Of a stretch of 64,000 nt of DNA, positions 27,967-39,938 are shown piece by piece. Position 1 is the first letter of the stretch, and every line of letters starts with the position of its first letter. The notes under the pieces were generated by a model. The model worked only from the letters and a program-made list of their open reading frames with translations, did not search any database and was not told the origin of the DNA. The translations under genes and the position numbers were made by a program. This stretch comes from Prolixibacteraceae bacterium (GTDB taxonomy: Bacteria > Bacteroidota > Bacteroidia > Bacteroidales > Prolixibacteraceae): the NCBI GenBank assembly GCA_021740385.1, contig JAIOZY010000007.1:62001-126000 (forward strand). Reading direction: 5' to 3'.

Positions 27967-29394
27967 ATGTTTAAGAGCCACCACCAAATATGGAATGATT
28001 GTCTTCACGTCATTAAAGACAATGTTCAGCCTGTTAGTTTCCGAACATGGTTTGAACCCATTAAACCGCTTAAAATTGAAAATGAAGTACTGACCATACA
28101 GGTTCCAAGTCCGTTTTTTTATGAATATCTTGAGGAGCAGTATATCGACATTTTAAGAAAAACATTGCGTAAGGTAATCGGCAATAATGCAAAACTTGAG
28201 TACAATGTTGTAATGAGCAATGCGCAAAAAGTGTCCGATTCATACACGGTAAATTATCCAACGAACAACAATTCAAAATTAAATAACCACCCAGTATCGG
28301 TTCCGCTCAAAGATCAGGCATCTACAATTAAAAATCCTTTTGTAATACCCGGTATACAAAAACTGAATGTCGACCCGCAATTAAAAAAGGAGAATACGTT
28401 TGATAATTTTATTGAGGGGGAATGTAACCGCCTTGCCCGTTCGGCCGGATATGCTGTTGCGCAAAACCCGGGCGGAACAGCGTTTAACCCTTTATACATA
28501 TATGGCGACAGCGGTCTTGGGAAAACACATCTGGCCCAAGCCATAGGCATTGAGGTTAAAGAGCGCTTTCCCGAAAAAGTTGTATTGTATGTCAATGCCA
28601 ATAAATTTCAAACGCAGTATTCCGAGTCGACACGGAACAATACGCGCAACGATTTCCTACACTTCTATCAAATGATCGATGTGCTGATTATTGATGATGT
28701 ACATGAATTCGCCGGAAAAGAAAAAACACAGGAAACTTTTTTTCACATTTTTAACCACTTGCATCAACTCGGAAAGCAACTCATATTAACATCCGATAAA
28801 CCACCAATTGAAATCAAAGGGATTGAACAACGCTTGTTATCACGTTTCAAGTGGGGGTTGACAACTGACTTGCAGTCACCCGATTATGAAACACGCTTAA
28901 AGATATTGCATAAAAAAACCCGTAAAGATGGGCTGAACATGCCCGAAAAGGTTTTGGAATACATTGCCCAAAACATTTCAACAAACGTGCGGGAGCTCGA
29001 AGGGGCCATGATATCGCTTCTTGCCCAATCGACACTAAATAAGCGTGAGATCACCATAGAGCTTGCTATTGAGATGATTAACAAAATTGTAAAACAGAGC
29101 AAGCACGAAATAACCATCGATTATATTCAAAAAATAGTATGCGACTATTTTAATATGCCTGTCGATTCATTACAGTCGAAAACAAGAAAGCGGGAAGTGG
29201 TACAGGCAAGGCAGATAGCTATGTTCTTCTCAAAATCGCTTACGAAATCATCACTGGCATCAATTGGCTCGCAAATTGGGAACAAGGACCACGCAACGGT
29301 GCTGCACGCTTGTAAAACGGTCAATAACCTGATCGATACCGACAAGCAGTTCAGGGTTGATGTGGAAGAAATTGAAAAACGATTAAAAGTATAA
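27967..29394 (+). CDS. dnaA: Chromosomal replication initiator DnaA
   Basis: A 475-residue protein with the four DnaA domains. An N-terminal oligomerisation domain (MFKSHHQIWNDCLHVIKDNV) is followed by a linker near residues 90-125. The AAA+ core has Walker A GDSGLGKTHLA near 179 and Walker B LIIDDVHEF near 240. Domain IV carries the DNA-binding signature NKDHATVLHACKTVNNL near 438-455. It starts chromosome replication at oriC. It lies alone with a strong terminator behind it. Confidence 0.97.
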   Translation: MFKSHHQIWNDCLHVIKDNVQPVSFRTWFEPIKPLKIENEVLTIQVPSPFFYEYLEEQYIDILRKTLRKVIGNNAKLEYNVVMSNAQKVSDSYTVNYPTNNNSKLNNHPVSVPLKDQASTIKNPFVIPGIQKLNVDPQLKKENTFDNFIEGECNRLARSAGYAVAQNPGGTAFNPLYIYGDSGLGKTHLAQAIGIEVKERFPEKVVLYVNANKFQTQYSESTRNNTRNDFLHFYQMIDVLIIDDVHEFAGKEKTQETFFHIFNHLHQLGKQLILTSDKPPIEIKGIEQRLLSRFKWGLTTDLQSPDYETRLKILHKKTRKDGLNMPEKVLEYIAQNISTNVRELEGAMISLLAQSTLNKREITIELAIEMINKIVKQSKHEITIDYIQKIVCDYFNMPVDSLQSKTRKREVVQARQIAMFFSKSLTKSSLASIGSQIGNKDHATVLHACKTVNNLIDTDKQFRVDVEEIEKRLKV

Positions 29395-29397
29395 AGC

Positions 29398-29425
29398 AAG
29401 GCAGGTTGGTTAACCTGCCTTTTTT
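29398..29425 (+). terminator. Rho-independent terminator after dnaA
   Basis: A 10-bp stem AAGGCAGGTT / AACCTGCCTT with loop GGTT is followed by Ts to 29425. It begins 4 bp after the dnaA stop. Confidence 0.92.
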
Positions 29426-29439
29426 AGTATATATTGTCA

Positions 29440-30300
29440 ATGCTCTATTTGCTGTTTAGTATTTTATGTTCGACTGCCATTTACCTGATATTTCGTTTTC
29501 AGGATTACTTCAAAACGAACCTTTCAACCATTATTATTGTCAATTATTTTGTGGCCGGATTCCTGGGGTTTTTCCTCATGCCCGGGCGATTTTCTCTAAT
29601 AGCCATAATTAATGCAGGGTGGTTGCCTTTTGCTTTTTTAATTGGGTTTTTATTTGTGGTGATGTTTTACTTAATTGGCATTTCATCAAAAAAGGCCGGC
29701 ATTGTAGTTACAGCAATAGCAACACGCATGTCAATGGTATTTCCCATTGCCATTTCGCTTTTCTTTTTCGATGAAAACATAACCCTGATAAAAATACTAA
29801 AAATTTGCTTAACGCTTCTGGCCGTTTTTCTGGCGGTATACAAAAAGCCCGACAAGAAAATATCAACGCTGTTTGTAATTTTGCCTTTTATTTTGTTTGT
29901 GGGGTCGGGCAGTGTCGATTCATTTGTAAAGGTTGCCCAGCATAATTTTATCCCCGAAAATGAAGCTTCGCTGTTTTCATCAGTCCTGTTTTTTGTGTCG
30001 TTTATTTTTTCATTCTTTTTACTGTTATTTGAAAAGAAACCTATTTCAAAAATACGACTTAACACGTTAATTGTTGGCCTGTTGCTAGGCGTAGTCAATT
30101 TTGGCTCGCTGTTCTTTATTATTCTGGCCCTTTCAAAAAGCGGAATAGATAGCTCCCTGGTTTTTGGGATTAACAATTTATCAATAGTAATGCTGTCTCT
30201 GGTCATAGGTTTTTTGGGCTTCAGGGAGAAACTAAGCCGTGTTAATTGGGTTGGGATTGTATTGTCGGTAATATCTGTAATTTTACTGATGCATATTTAA
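29440..30300 (+). CDS. EamA/DMT-superfamily inner-membrane transporter
   Basis: I start at ATG 29440 (286 residues) rather than the TTG 6 bp upstream, as MLYLLFSILCSTAIYLIF gives the first membrane helix. About ten hydrophobic segments are seen, arranged as two repeats of five, with the second ending GFLGFREKLSRVNWVGIVLSVISVILL, typical of EamA drug/metabolite transporters. The substrate is unknown. Its stop overlaps the start of the yigZ-like gene by one base, so the two are coupled. Confidence 0.85.
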   Translation: MLYLLFSILCSTAIYLIFRFQDYFKTNLSTIIIVNYFVAGFLGFFLMPGRFSLIAIINAGWLPFAFLIGFLFVVMFYLIGISSKKAGIVVTAIATRMSMVFPIAISLFFFDENITLIKILKICLTLLAVFLAVYKKPDKKISTLFVILPFILFVGSGSVDSFVKVAQHNFIPENEASLFSSVLFFVSFIFSFFLLLFEKKPISKIRLNTLIVGLLLGVVNFGSLFFIILALSKSGIDSSLVFGINNLSIVMLSLVIGFLGFREKLSRVNWVGIVLSVISVILLMHI

Positions 30301-30911
30301 TGGAAGTAAGCGACACATATAAAACGATTGAACAAGCGTCCGAGGGCTTTTTCAAAGACAAAGGGAGCAAGTTTCTGGCTTATGCCTACCCGGTAAGGGA
30401 TGAGCAGGAGGTTAAAGAACATGTTGCCCGGTTAAAAAAAACGCACCATTCGGCCAGGCACCATTGTTATGCTTACCGGTTTGGGACCGAAGGGGAAAAT
30501 TACCGGATGAACGACGATGGTGAACCCTCGGGAACTGCCGGCAGGCCTATTCACGGACAACTTTGCAGCTATAATGTTTCCGATATTTTAATCGTTGTTG
30601 TACGCTATTTTGGCGGTACTTTGCTCGGTGTTGGCGGATTGATAAACGCGTATAAAAAAGCTGCTGCCGAAGCACTGCAAAACGCCCGGATTATTACACG
30701 TACCATTGAAAAACAATACCTGCTTGAATTTGATTACCCGCTGCAAAGCACTGTGAGCCGAATTTTAAAAGAGGGCAATGTCCGGGTGGTAAATGAAGAG
30801 TACGGCATTAATTGCCGTTATACCATATCGGTCAAATTAAGCCTGATTGAAGAAACACTTTCTAAATTGCACAACATAGCCGGGTTGAAAACCGAAATGA
30901 TAAAAACGTAA
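30300..30911 (+). CDS. yigZ: YigZ/IMPACT family protein
   Basis: A 203-residue protein starting at ATG 30300 (MEVSDTYKTI), which overlaps the upstream TAA by one base. It carries the UPF0029 (IMPACT) signature: HHSARHHCYAYRFG, NDDGEPSGTAGRPI and VVRYFGGTLLGVGGLI. The C-terminal DUF1949 ferredoxin-like domain follows from about residue 140. The yeast homologue Yih1 affects Gcn2 and ribosome-related stress; the bacterial role is unsettled. Confidence 0.93.
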   Translation: MEVSDTYKTIEQASEGFFKDKGSKFLAYAYPVRDEQEVKEHVARLKKTHHSARHHCYAYRFGTEGENYRMNDDGEPSGTAGRPIHGQLCSYNVSDILIVVVRYFGGTLLGVGGLINAYKKAAAEALQNARIITRTIEKQYLLEFDYPLQSTVSRILKEGNVRVVNEEYGINCRYTISVKLSLIEETLSKLHNIAGLKTEMIKT

Positions 30912-30967
30912 AAAAGAAGGGTACATTTATGGCATTAAAAAGCTAAATACATTAAATTTATGCTAAA

Positions 30968-31054
30968 ATGGAGATGAAGAAATTTTTTAGGATAGAACAA
31001 ACGGTGCGGGATTTATCAAATGTTCAATTAACCCGGTATATGGAATTGCTTTAA
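30968..31054 (+). CDS. Putative 28-residue leader peptide of pyrBI
   Basis: A short frame opens at ATG 30968 (MEMKKFFRIEQTVRDLSNVQ...) and ends at TAA 31052-31054. The stop codon is inside the terminator stem that begins at 31053. A T6 run (30983-30988) lies early in the frame. In E. coli pyrL, UTP-sensitive pausing and a following ribosome decide whether the terminator forms. The geometry here is compatible with that scheme, but translation is not shown and the ORF could be chance. Confidence 0.45.
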   Translation: MEMKKFFRIEQTVRDLSNVQLTRYMELL

Positions 31055-31084
31055 ACCAATGGATTTAATCTGTTGGTTTTTTTT
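31053..31084 (+). terminator. Terminator between leader frame and pyrB (candidate attenuator)
   Basis: AAACCAATGGAT (31053-31064) pairs with ATCTGTTGGTTT (31068-31079), a 12-bp stem with two G-U pairs, followed by T to 31084. It lies 142 bp after the yigZ stop and 46 bp before the pyrB start. It could end the upstream operon, attenuate pyrBI, or both. Confidence 0.75.
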
Positions 31085-31130
31085 AGTATTTAATAAAACA
31101 TTGAAAACAGTTAAGTAAAATAAACCTTCG

Positions 31131-32042
31131 ATGCAAAAGAGAGATTTAATATCAATTACCGACTTCAGTAAGGCCGAATACCTGCAAATTATGGAAATGG
31201 CCAAAGGTTTTGAAAAGAACCCAAATCAAAACCTTTTAAAGGGAAAGGTTGTAGCTACCCTCTTTTTCGAGCCTTCAACACGAACACGGCTGAGTTTCGA
31301 AACAGCTATTAACAGGCTTGGCGGGAAAATAATCGGGTTTACCGATTCGTCATCTTCAAGTGTTACAAAAGGTGAAACGCTGCACGATACCATCCGCATG
31401 GTAAGCAATTATGCCGATTTAATTGTTATGCGCCACCCCCTTGAGGGAAGTGCCCGTTATGCCAGCCAAATTTCAAAGGTGCCAATTATCAATGCCGGCG
31501 ACGGGGCAAACCAGCACCCTACCCAAACCCTGCTCGATATGTATTCCATTATCAAAACTCAGGGCCGGCTCGACAATATCAATATTTTTATGGTTGGCGA
31601 CTTGAAATACGGGCGTACTGTTCATTCGTTGCTTATGGCCTTATCGGTTTTCGAAAACCCGATTTTCAATTTTATTGCTCCCCCCGAATTGGCCATGCCC
31701 GATGAATACAAACGTTTTTTAACGTCGAAAGGGATACGTTACTTCGAACACCGGGAATTTACCGGCATCATTTCCGAGGCAGATATCATTTACATGACAC
31801 GTGTACAAAAAGAACGGTTTACCGATCCCATTGAATACGAAAAAGTAAGAAACGTTTATATATTGCGGAATAAGATGTTGCAGCAAACGAAGCCAACACT
31901 TAAAATCTTACACCCGCTTCCACGCGTAAATGAGATAAACGAAGATGTCGATTCAAACCCCAAAGCTTATTACTTTACACAGGCCGAAAACGGTGTGTAT
32001 ACACGTCAGGCAATAATTTCGCACATCATGGGATTAATATAA
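31131..32042 (+). CDS. pyrB: Aspartate carbamoyltransferase catalytic subunit
   Basis: A 303-residue enzyme joining carbamoyl phosphate and aspartate in pyrimidine synthesis. It has the carbamoyl-phosphate motif [31 protein letters not shown] and the C-terminal HPLPRVNEI. Length is that of PyrB trimers. The pyrI start lies 3 bp after its stop, so both subunits are made from one transcript. Regulation by the upstream terminator is likely. Confidence 0.97.
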   Translation: MQKRDLISITDFSKAEYLQIMEMAKGFEKNPNQNLLKGKVVATLFFEPSTRTRLSFETAINRLGGKIIGFTDSSSSSVTKGETLHDTIRMVSNYADLIVMRHPLEGSARYASQISKVPIINAGDGANQHPTQTLLDMYSIIKTQGRLDNINIFMVGDLKYGRTVHSLLMALSVFENPIFNFIAPPELAMPDEYKRFLTSKGIRYFEHREFTGIISEADIIYMTRVQKERFTDPIEYEKVRNVYILRNKMLQQTKPTLKILHPLPRVNEINEDVDSNPKAYYFTQAENGVYTRQAIISHIMGLI

Positions 32043-32045
32043 ACA

Positions 32046-32507
32046 ATGAGAGTTATGGACAAAGCATTACAGGTTAGCGCGATAAAAGAAGGTACGGTAA
32101 TTGACCACCTACCTGCCGAAAGGCTTTTCGATGTTATTAATATCCTGGGCCTTTACAATAGTACCGACATGATAACATTTGGAACGAACCTTGATAGCAA
32201 ACGCCTTGGTAAAAAGGGAATTATAAAAGTGGCAAACCGTCATTTCGAAGGCAAAGAGATTGATAAAATTGCCCTTATTGCACCACATGCCAATTTGAAC
32301 ATTATTAAAAATTACGAAGTGGTTGAGAAACGATTGGTTGAAATACCCGAAGAAATAATTTCAATTGTTAAGTGTTTTAACCCCAAATGTATTACAAACA
32401 ATGAAAATGTTGAAACGCGTTTCCAGGTGATATGCAAGAGCCCCATTGAATTGAAGTGCTTTTTTTGTGAGAAAATTACCCACGAGAAAGAAGTAGTCAT
32501 TACTTAA
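32046..32507 (+). CDS. pyrI: Aspartate carbamoyltransferase regulatory subunit
   Basis: A 153-residue protein that binds CTP/ATP and holds catalytic trimers together. The zinc-binding cysteines C110, C115, C138 and C141 form the C-terminal cluster. A start at internal Met4 (MDKALQV) would be nearer the usual length. Its presence shows that the complex is the class B, allosterically controlled ATCase. Confidence 0.96.
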   Translation: MRVMDKALQVSAIKEGTVIDHLPAERLFDVINILGLYNSTDMITFGTNLDSKRLGKKGIIKVANRHFEGKEIDKIALIAPHANLNIIKNYEVVEKRLVEIPEEIISIVKCFNPKCITNNENVETRFQVICKSPIELKCFFCEKITHEKEVVIT

Positions 32508-32524
32508 TTTTTTAAACTTAGTGT

Positions 32525-32977
32525 ATGGTTTTGGAAGATATTCTGGGCCGGGTGGATGCTATCATAACATCAAATACCCACATCAACGAGGTGTTGCTTG
32601 ATGTTTGCAAGCTTTTGGCCGAAAAAGTTGAACATTACGACTGGGTTGGGTTTTACGTGCTTAATACTGCAACAAACAAGCTCGAACTGGGCCCCTTTGT
32701 GGGAAAACCAACCGAACACACGGCAATTCCCGTTGGAAAGGGTGTGTGCGGGCAGGTAGCCCAAAATAAGCAAACCATGATTGTGCAGGATGTCTCCAAA
32801 ATGGATAACTACATTGCATGCAGTATCGAAGTGCAGTCGGAAATAGTGGTGCCGGTTTTAAAAAACAACGCATTTGTTGCCGAAATTGATATCGATTCAC
32901 ATGCACCTGCACCTTTTTCCAGTTTCGATGTAACGCTTCTCGAGGCAATATGTGCGAAACTGTCCAATTTGTTTTAG
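32525..32977 (+). CDS. GAF-domain protein, free-methionine-(R)-sulfoxide reductase-like
   Basis: A 150-residue single GAF domain with the fRMsr family pattern YDWVGFYVL, LGPFVGKP, GKGVCGQVA, NYIACSIEVQSEIVVPV and ID(I/L)DS. Two of the three conserved cysteines are visible, in GVCG and YIAC. The first one, usually after GKP.., is replaced (GKPTEHTAIP), so activity may need a different resolving cysteine. It follows pyrI after 17 bp and may be co-transcribed, although a functional link is not obvious. Confidence 0.85.
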   Translation: MVLEDILGRVDAIITSNTHINEVLLDVCKLLAEKVEHYDWVGFYVLNTATNKLELGPFVGKPTEHTAIPVGKGVCGQVAQNKQTMIVQDVSKMDNYIACSIEVQSEIVVPVLKNNAFVAEIDIDSHAPAPFSSFDVTLLEAICAKLSNLF

Positions 32978-33010
32978 CCTGACAATATGATTTTTCGAGC
33001 TTTAAAGTTT

Positions 33011-33038
33011 TTGGGAATGCACTTATTTATTAATTTTG
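33011..33038 (+). promoter_or_regulatory. Candidate promoter of lacZ
   Basis: TTG (33011-33013) and TAATTTTG (33031-33038) are separated by 17 bp, near the Bacteroidota consensus. It lies about 105 bp before the ATG at 33144. Confidence 0.45.
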
Positions 33039-33092
33039 AGTTCAACCTTATATGAAAAAAGGGAAAGTTATCATTTCACTTAATGTCCCTAA

Positions 33093-36311
<3,219 letters not shown>

Positions 36312-36395
36312 ATTAATTCAATGGTAGGCACAATTTGGGCAGCAGTGCAAAATTATTTTCGATAGTATCTAAAATGTTATTATTTTTATGGTGTA

Positions 36396-37547
36396 ATGTC
36401 AAGAAATAATGAAATAGTACCTATTGAACCAAAAATTCTTGAATGGGCAAGGAATAGAATCAATATGTCTATTCCTGAAGTTGCAAAAAAACTTGATAAA
36501 GACATTTATACAATAACAAATTGGGAGAAGGGGATTGAACTACCATCCTTGGCTCAGTTAGAAAGACTTGCTTACATTGTTTATAAAGTCCCATTAGCTG
36601 TATTTTTCCTTCCCGAACCACCAGAAGAACCTTCAATAAATAGACAATTTAGAACTATACCTGAGCAAGAAATCACTTTACTTCCTTCAGCCTTAATGCT
36701 AAAGGTGAAAGAAGGGCAATACTATCAAGAAGTATTAAAAGACTTGTTTAATGGAAAAAATCCGGTTACAAACCCCATTTTCAAAAAATATTCTAATATT
36801 CAGCTTGATAGTAATAATGTAGCAGATTCCATCAGGAAAGATTTGAGGATTAATAGACAAATCCAAAGTAGTTTTAAAGACACTACAGAGGCATTTAAAT
36901 ATTACAGAGAACAACTTGAGAATGCTGGCATATTTGTTTTTCAGCAGACATTAAAGAAATACTGTAGAGGTTACTCACTTTATGATGAAGAATTTCCAAT
37001 TATTGTTTTAAATAGTTCTGAAATCTCAGATACAGGGAAAAACTTCACCCTATTTCATGAGTTAAGTCATTTACTCTTAAATATGGGTGGATTAACCAAC
37101 GATTACACCTATCAAAGCAATAACCACGAAGAGATTTTTTGCAATAAACTATCTTCTAATATTTTAGTTGATAATGATGAGCTTTTAGAAGATAATCTTA
37201 TTAGAAGTAATAATTCAATTGAATGGAGCGATAAAATTTTAAAAAAATTAGCTCATGATTTCAAAGTAAGTCAAGAGGTTGTTTTAAGAAAGTTATTAGA
37301 TTTGGATTTAACAACATCGAAATTCTATAACTTAAAAAGGGAAGATTGGATTCAAAAATTACCAATAAAAAAGAAGGGATCAGGAGGAGATTTTTATAGG
37401 AACAAGTTGTCAAAACTTGGGAATCACTATACAATAATAATATTAAGCAATTTATACAACGGCAGAATAAATCCTTATCAAGCATCAGAATATCTGGGAC
37501 TCAAGATTAACCAAATACCTCAAATTGAAAGACTAGTTTTCAAATAA
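36396..37547 (+). CDS. HTH plus ImmA/IrrE-type metallopeptidase (antitoxin-like)
   Basis: A 383-residue protein. Residues 10-75 form an XRE helix-turn-helix (NRINMSIPEVAKKL, ITNWEKGIELPSLAQLERLA). A COG2856 (IrrE/ImmA) Zn-protease domain follows, with HELSH at 221-225 as the metal-binding HExxH. Proteins of this design act as antitoxins or regulators that are cleaved or that cleave partners. The gene overlaps the DUF4411 gene by one base, which fits a toxin-antitoxin operon. Its DNA is more AT-rich than its neighbours. Confidence 0.9.
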   Translation: MSRNNEIVPIEPKILEWARNRINMSIPEVAKKLDKDIYTITNWEKGIELPSLAQLERLAYIVYKVPLAVFFLPEPPEEPSINRQFRTIPEQEITLLPSALMLKVKEGQYYQEVLKDLFNGKNPVTNPIFKKYSNIQLDSNNVADSIRKDLRINRQIQSSFKDTTEAFKYYREQLENAGIFVFQQTLKKYCRGYSLYDEEFPIIVLNSSEISDTGKNFTLFHELSHLLLNMGGLTNDYTYQSNNHEEIFCNKLSSNILVDNDELLEDNLIRSNNSIEWSDKILKKLAHDFKVSQEVVLRKLLDLDLTTSKFYNLKREDWIQKLPIKKKGSGGDFYRNKLSKLGNHYTIIILSNLYNGRINPYQASEYLGLKINQIPQIERLVFK

Positions 37548-38020
37548 TGACTAAGTTAAAGCGTAAATATGTAATTGATACTGGACCAATAATTGATTTT
37601 AAACATTATTATGAGGATATATTTGTCTCATTATGGGATATATTTGAAGAATTAGTAGAAGGTGGGATTATAATATCATCAATTGAGGTTTATCGCGAAT
37701 TAAAAAAGCGAGATGATGATGCAGCTCAAATAGCTGAAAAATACAAACAAATATTTTTAAAGCCAGAAGTTGAAGAACAAAATTACGTAAGAGAAATATT
37801 GTCGAATCATCGTGAATTGGTTAGATTTAGAAACATTGCTGGTGGTGCTCCTGTAGCAGATCCATTTCTCATTGCTCAAGCAATTTGCAACAAAGCCAAG
37901 TTAATAACAACTGAAAAACTAAAACCAAATGCTCATAATGTACCAAACATATGTGAGGAATATGGTATACAATATTTGAATTTAAAGAACTTTTTTATAC
38001 AAGAGAATTGGAAGTTCTAA
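37547..38020 (+). CDS. DUF4411 PIN-like protein (putative toxin)
   Basis: A 157-residue protein. The PIN-type acidic residues are visible: D11 in VIDTGPIID, E51 in EVYREL and D105 in VADPFLIAQA. Such proteins are predicted RNases. The ATG overlaps the stop of the upstream HTH-IrrE gene. DUF4411 next to an IrrE-fused regulator is a pairing proposed in computational surveys of toxin-antitoxin systems; activity here is untested. A 50-codon frame overlaps its stop. Confidence 0.85.
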   Translation: MTKLKRKYVIDTGPIIDFKHYYEDIFVSLWDIFEELVEGGIIISSIEVYRELKKRDDDAAQIAEKYKQIFLKPEVEEQNYVREILSNHRELVRFRNIAGGAPVADPFLIAQAICNKAKLITTEKLKPNAHNVPNICEEYGIQYLNLKNFFIQENWKF

Positions 38021-38172
38021 TGCAACCAGCACCTAACAGATTACTTCATAGGCTGCAAAAGGGCACGGTGGATAAAAATATTGGCTTTGATTTCCTATCA
38101 TTTATAGCAAAAAAGTGGGATGCTAAGCCTACGAAAGTATATTGGCAAAACGTTGTACCGACATTGAAATAA
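38020..38172 (+). CDS. Small overlapping ORF, third frame of the TA-like locus
   Basis: ATG 38020 overlaps the upstream TAA by one base and opens a 50-codon frame ending at TAA 38170-38172 (MQPAPNRLLHRLQKG...). It ends 25 bp before the kinase-like gene. I do not recognise the product. The same one-base overlap as between the two preceding genes suggests coupling. It could also be a remnant of an older gene cut by insertion of the locus. Confidence 0.4.
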   Translation: MQPAPNRLLHRLQKGTVDKNIGFDFLSFIAKKWDAKPTKVYWQNVVPTLK

Positions 38173-38197
38173 ATAAAATAGAAAATCTTAAAAGTGA

Positions 38198-39052
38198 ATG
38201 ATTCTAATTGCCGAAAGCGGATCGACGAAAACGCAGTGGTGCACTCTCTTGAACGGCACCATCGGGCACCAGGTAAATACACCCGGTATTAATCCTTTAT
38301 TGGTGAGTGTTGAAGAAATTGAAGGTGCGTTCAGGCCGGTTACTGCCGAGCTTGAAGAAAGCCCTGCAAAGATTTTCTTTTTCGGGGCAGGTTGTTCTTC
38401 GGTGCCCGCCCGGGAAAAAATCATAACAGCCCTAAACACGCTTTTTAAGTGCACCGACATTTATATTGGTTCCGATTTGGTGGCTGCCTGTTACGCTCTT
38501 GCGGGGAAGGAGCCGGGAATAGTTGGTTTGTTGGGTACCGGTTCAAATTCATGTTTATGGGATGGCCGCTCGGTTATGAAAAACGTACCTTCGCTGGGCT
38601 ACATTCTTGGCGATGAAGGGGGTGGTGTTTCCCTTGGCAAACAGTTGGTTGCCGATTTTTTAAAAAACCAGATGCCGTTGCATTTGCGCATTAAATTCGT
38701 TAAAAAATACGATTTGTCGGTTGAAACAGCTGTTGATCGGGTTTACCAAAAACCCATGCCCAACCGTTACCTTGCTGGTTTTGCCCCGTTTCTTGAAGAG
38801 AACATAGAAGATGATTACTGCCGTTCAATTGTTTATGGCCAGTTCGACAGGTTTGTATTACGCAACATACTTCAGTATGAAAATTACACCCGTTATGAAA
38901 CGCATTTTTGCGGTTCAATTGCTTTCGGTTTTCGCCAGATACTTAAAGAAGTGTGTTTAAAATATAGATTATGCATCGGTCAAATTGTAAAAGAACCCCT
39001 TTTGCTTTTGGCGGGTTATTTGAAATTATACGGTGATTTTGAATCGAAGTAG
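38198..39052 (+). CDS. BadF/BadG/BcrA/BcrD-type ATPase, N-acetylglucosamine kinase-like
   Basis: A 284-residue ASKHA-fold protein. IAESGSTKTQW is the N-terminal phosphate-binding loop, GLLGTGSNSCLWDG the second, and LGYILGDEGGGVSLGK the adenosine-side signature used by GlcNAc kinases. It could phosphorylate amino sugars released from cell wall or chitin-type substrates. The 3' end overlaps the opposing DUF4294 gene by 37 bp. Confidence 0.85.
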   Translation: MILIAESGSTKTQWCTLLNGTIGHQVNTPGINPLLVSVEEIEGAFRPVTAELEESPAKIFFFGAGCSSVPAREKIITALNTLFKCTDIYIGSDLVAACYALAGKEPGIVGLLGTGSNSCLWDGRSVMKNVPSLGYILGDEGGGVSLGKQLVADFLKNQMPLHLRIKFVKKYDLSVETAVDRVYQKPMPNRYLAGFAPFLEENIEDDYCRSIVYGQFDRFVLRNILQYENYTRYETHFCGSIAFGFRQILKEVCLKYRLCIGQIVKEPLLLLAGYLKLYGDFESK

Positions 39053-39621
39053 GGTTTCGTTAAACCTCTTGGAACGGTGCCCCGAAATTCCGATTCAACC
39101 TTTATCATAATGTGTTCGAGCATTGGGTTTTTTTCAGGATTGTATTCCGAGTTTATATTGGCCAGGAAAAAAAGGGCAACACCCTGCCACAACATGGCCC
39201 TGAAACCGTTTCGGTAAGTTTTTATAAGCTCGTAGGGCGTTTGCTCCAGTTCACGGTCAATAAGCTTTAAAAGCAGATGGTTTTGCGAAAGTGTAAATGA
39301 ACCCAGTATGGGCATGTAATTCTCTTGTGCATATTGCTCATACCACTTTAAAAACTCCTTTCTTTCCTCTTTGTCATACATCTCCATTTCAAGGTTTATG
39401 CGCCTGTATTCAGATTTTATGATTTGTAGAAACGGGTAAACCCTGCGTACATCCTTCAGAAGCTTCCGATATTTTATCTTTTCACGTTCGTTTTTAAATG
39501 TGTACTCTTTTAACACCACGATTTCTTCCATTTTAAAGTTTGGAAGTTGTTCAAATACAGTATCCTGATTTGTGAAAAACAAGGAAACAAGCGTTAGGTA
39601 GTGTGCGAATATGGTGTGCAT
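39016..39621 (-). CDS. DUF4294 family exported protein
   Basis: I start at ATG 39621 (201 residues, MHTIFAHYLTLVSLF as signal segment); a TTG at 39636 is the longer option. It has a dense charged helical region (EREKIKYRKLLKDVRRVYPF; EEERKEF-like MYDKEERKEFLKWYEQYAQ) typical of DUF4294 in Bacteroidota. Function unknown. Its 3' end overlaps the convergent kinase gene by 37 bp. Confidence 0.8.
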   Translation of the reverse strand: MHTIFAHYLTLVSLFFTNQDTVFEQLPNFKMEEIVVLKEYTFKNEREKIKYRKLLKDVRRVYPFLQIIKSEYRRINLEMEMYDKEERKEFLKWYEQYAQENYMPILGSFTLSQNHLLLKLIDRELEQTPYELIKTYRNGFRAMLWQGVALFFLANINSEYNPEKNPMLEHIMIKVESEFRGTVPRGLTKPYFDSKSPYNFK

Positions 39622-39636
39622 AAAATTATAATTCAA

Positions 39637-39938
39637 TGTATAAAAGTAAGTTTTTAATTTTAGTAATTAGGGTATGAATAATTATTATAATCACCGGTTG
39701 TTGATTTTTTTGTCAATCCAATTCAGGTAATTTAGAAACATTATCAATTAGTGTTCTGAAACTTTTGCCGAAAGCCTTTTCTGGTGCTTTGTAGCGTTAA
39801 ATGAATATTCCGTTTTTTTTGACGAATGTAGAAAAATGATTGATGAGCGCATGGTTTTCTTTGATAAATGTATTATTTTTAATCGAGCTTTACTTTTGGG
39901 GAATTGTAAAGTTTGAAATAAAGAAAAGAGCATTTTTC
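39637..39938. other. 302-bp gap before the GH43_C2-like gene
   Basis: AT-rich with no recognisable gene, promoter or repeat. A short minus-strand frame covers part of it but has no family resemblance. Confidence 0.5.

Noticed and set aside
36312-36395. Possible attachment site left of the TA-like locus
   Set aside because: No direct repeat matching sequence near 38172 was found by eye, and there is no tRNA.
38030-38040. ACCTAAC near the DUF4411 gene as an integron attC end
   Set aside because: It fits RYYYAAC, but I found no matching GTTRRRY partner at 60-120 bp and no integrase nearby.
39748-39933. Minus-strand ORF in the gap before the GH43_C2-like gene as a transposase fragment
   Set aside because: I could not identify any transposase motif in the three minus-strand frames.
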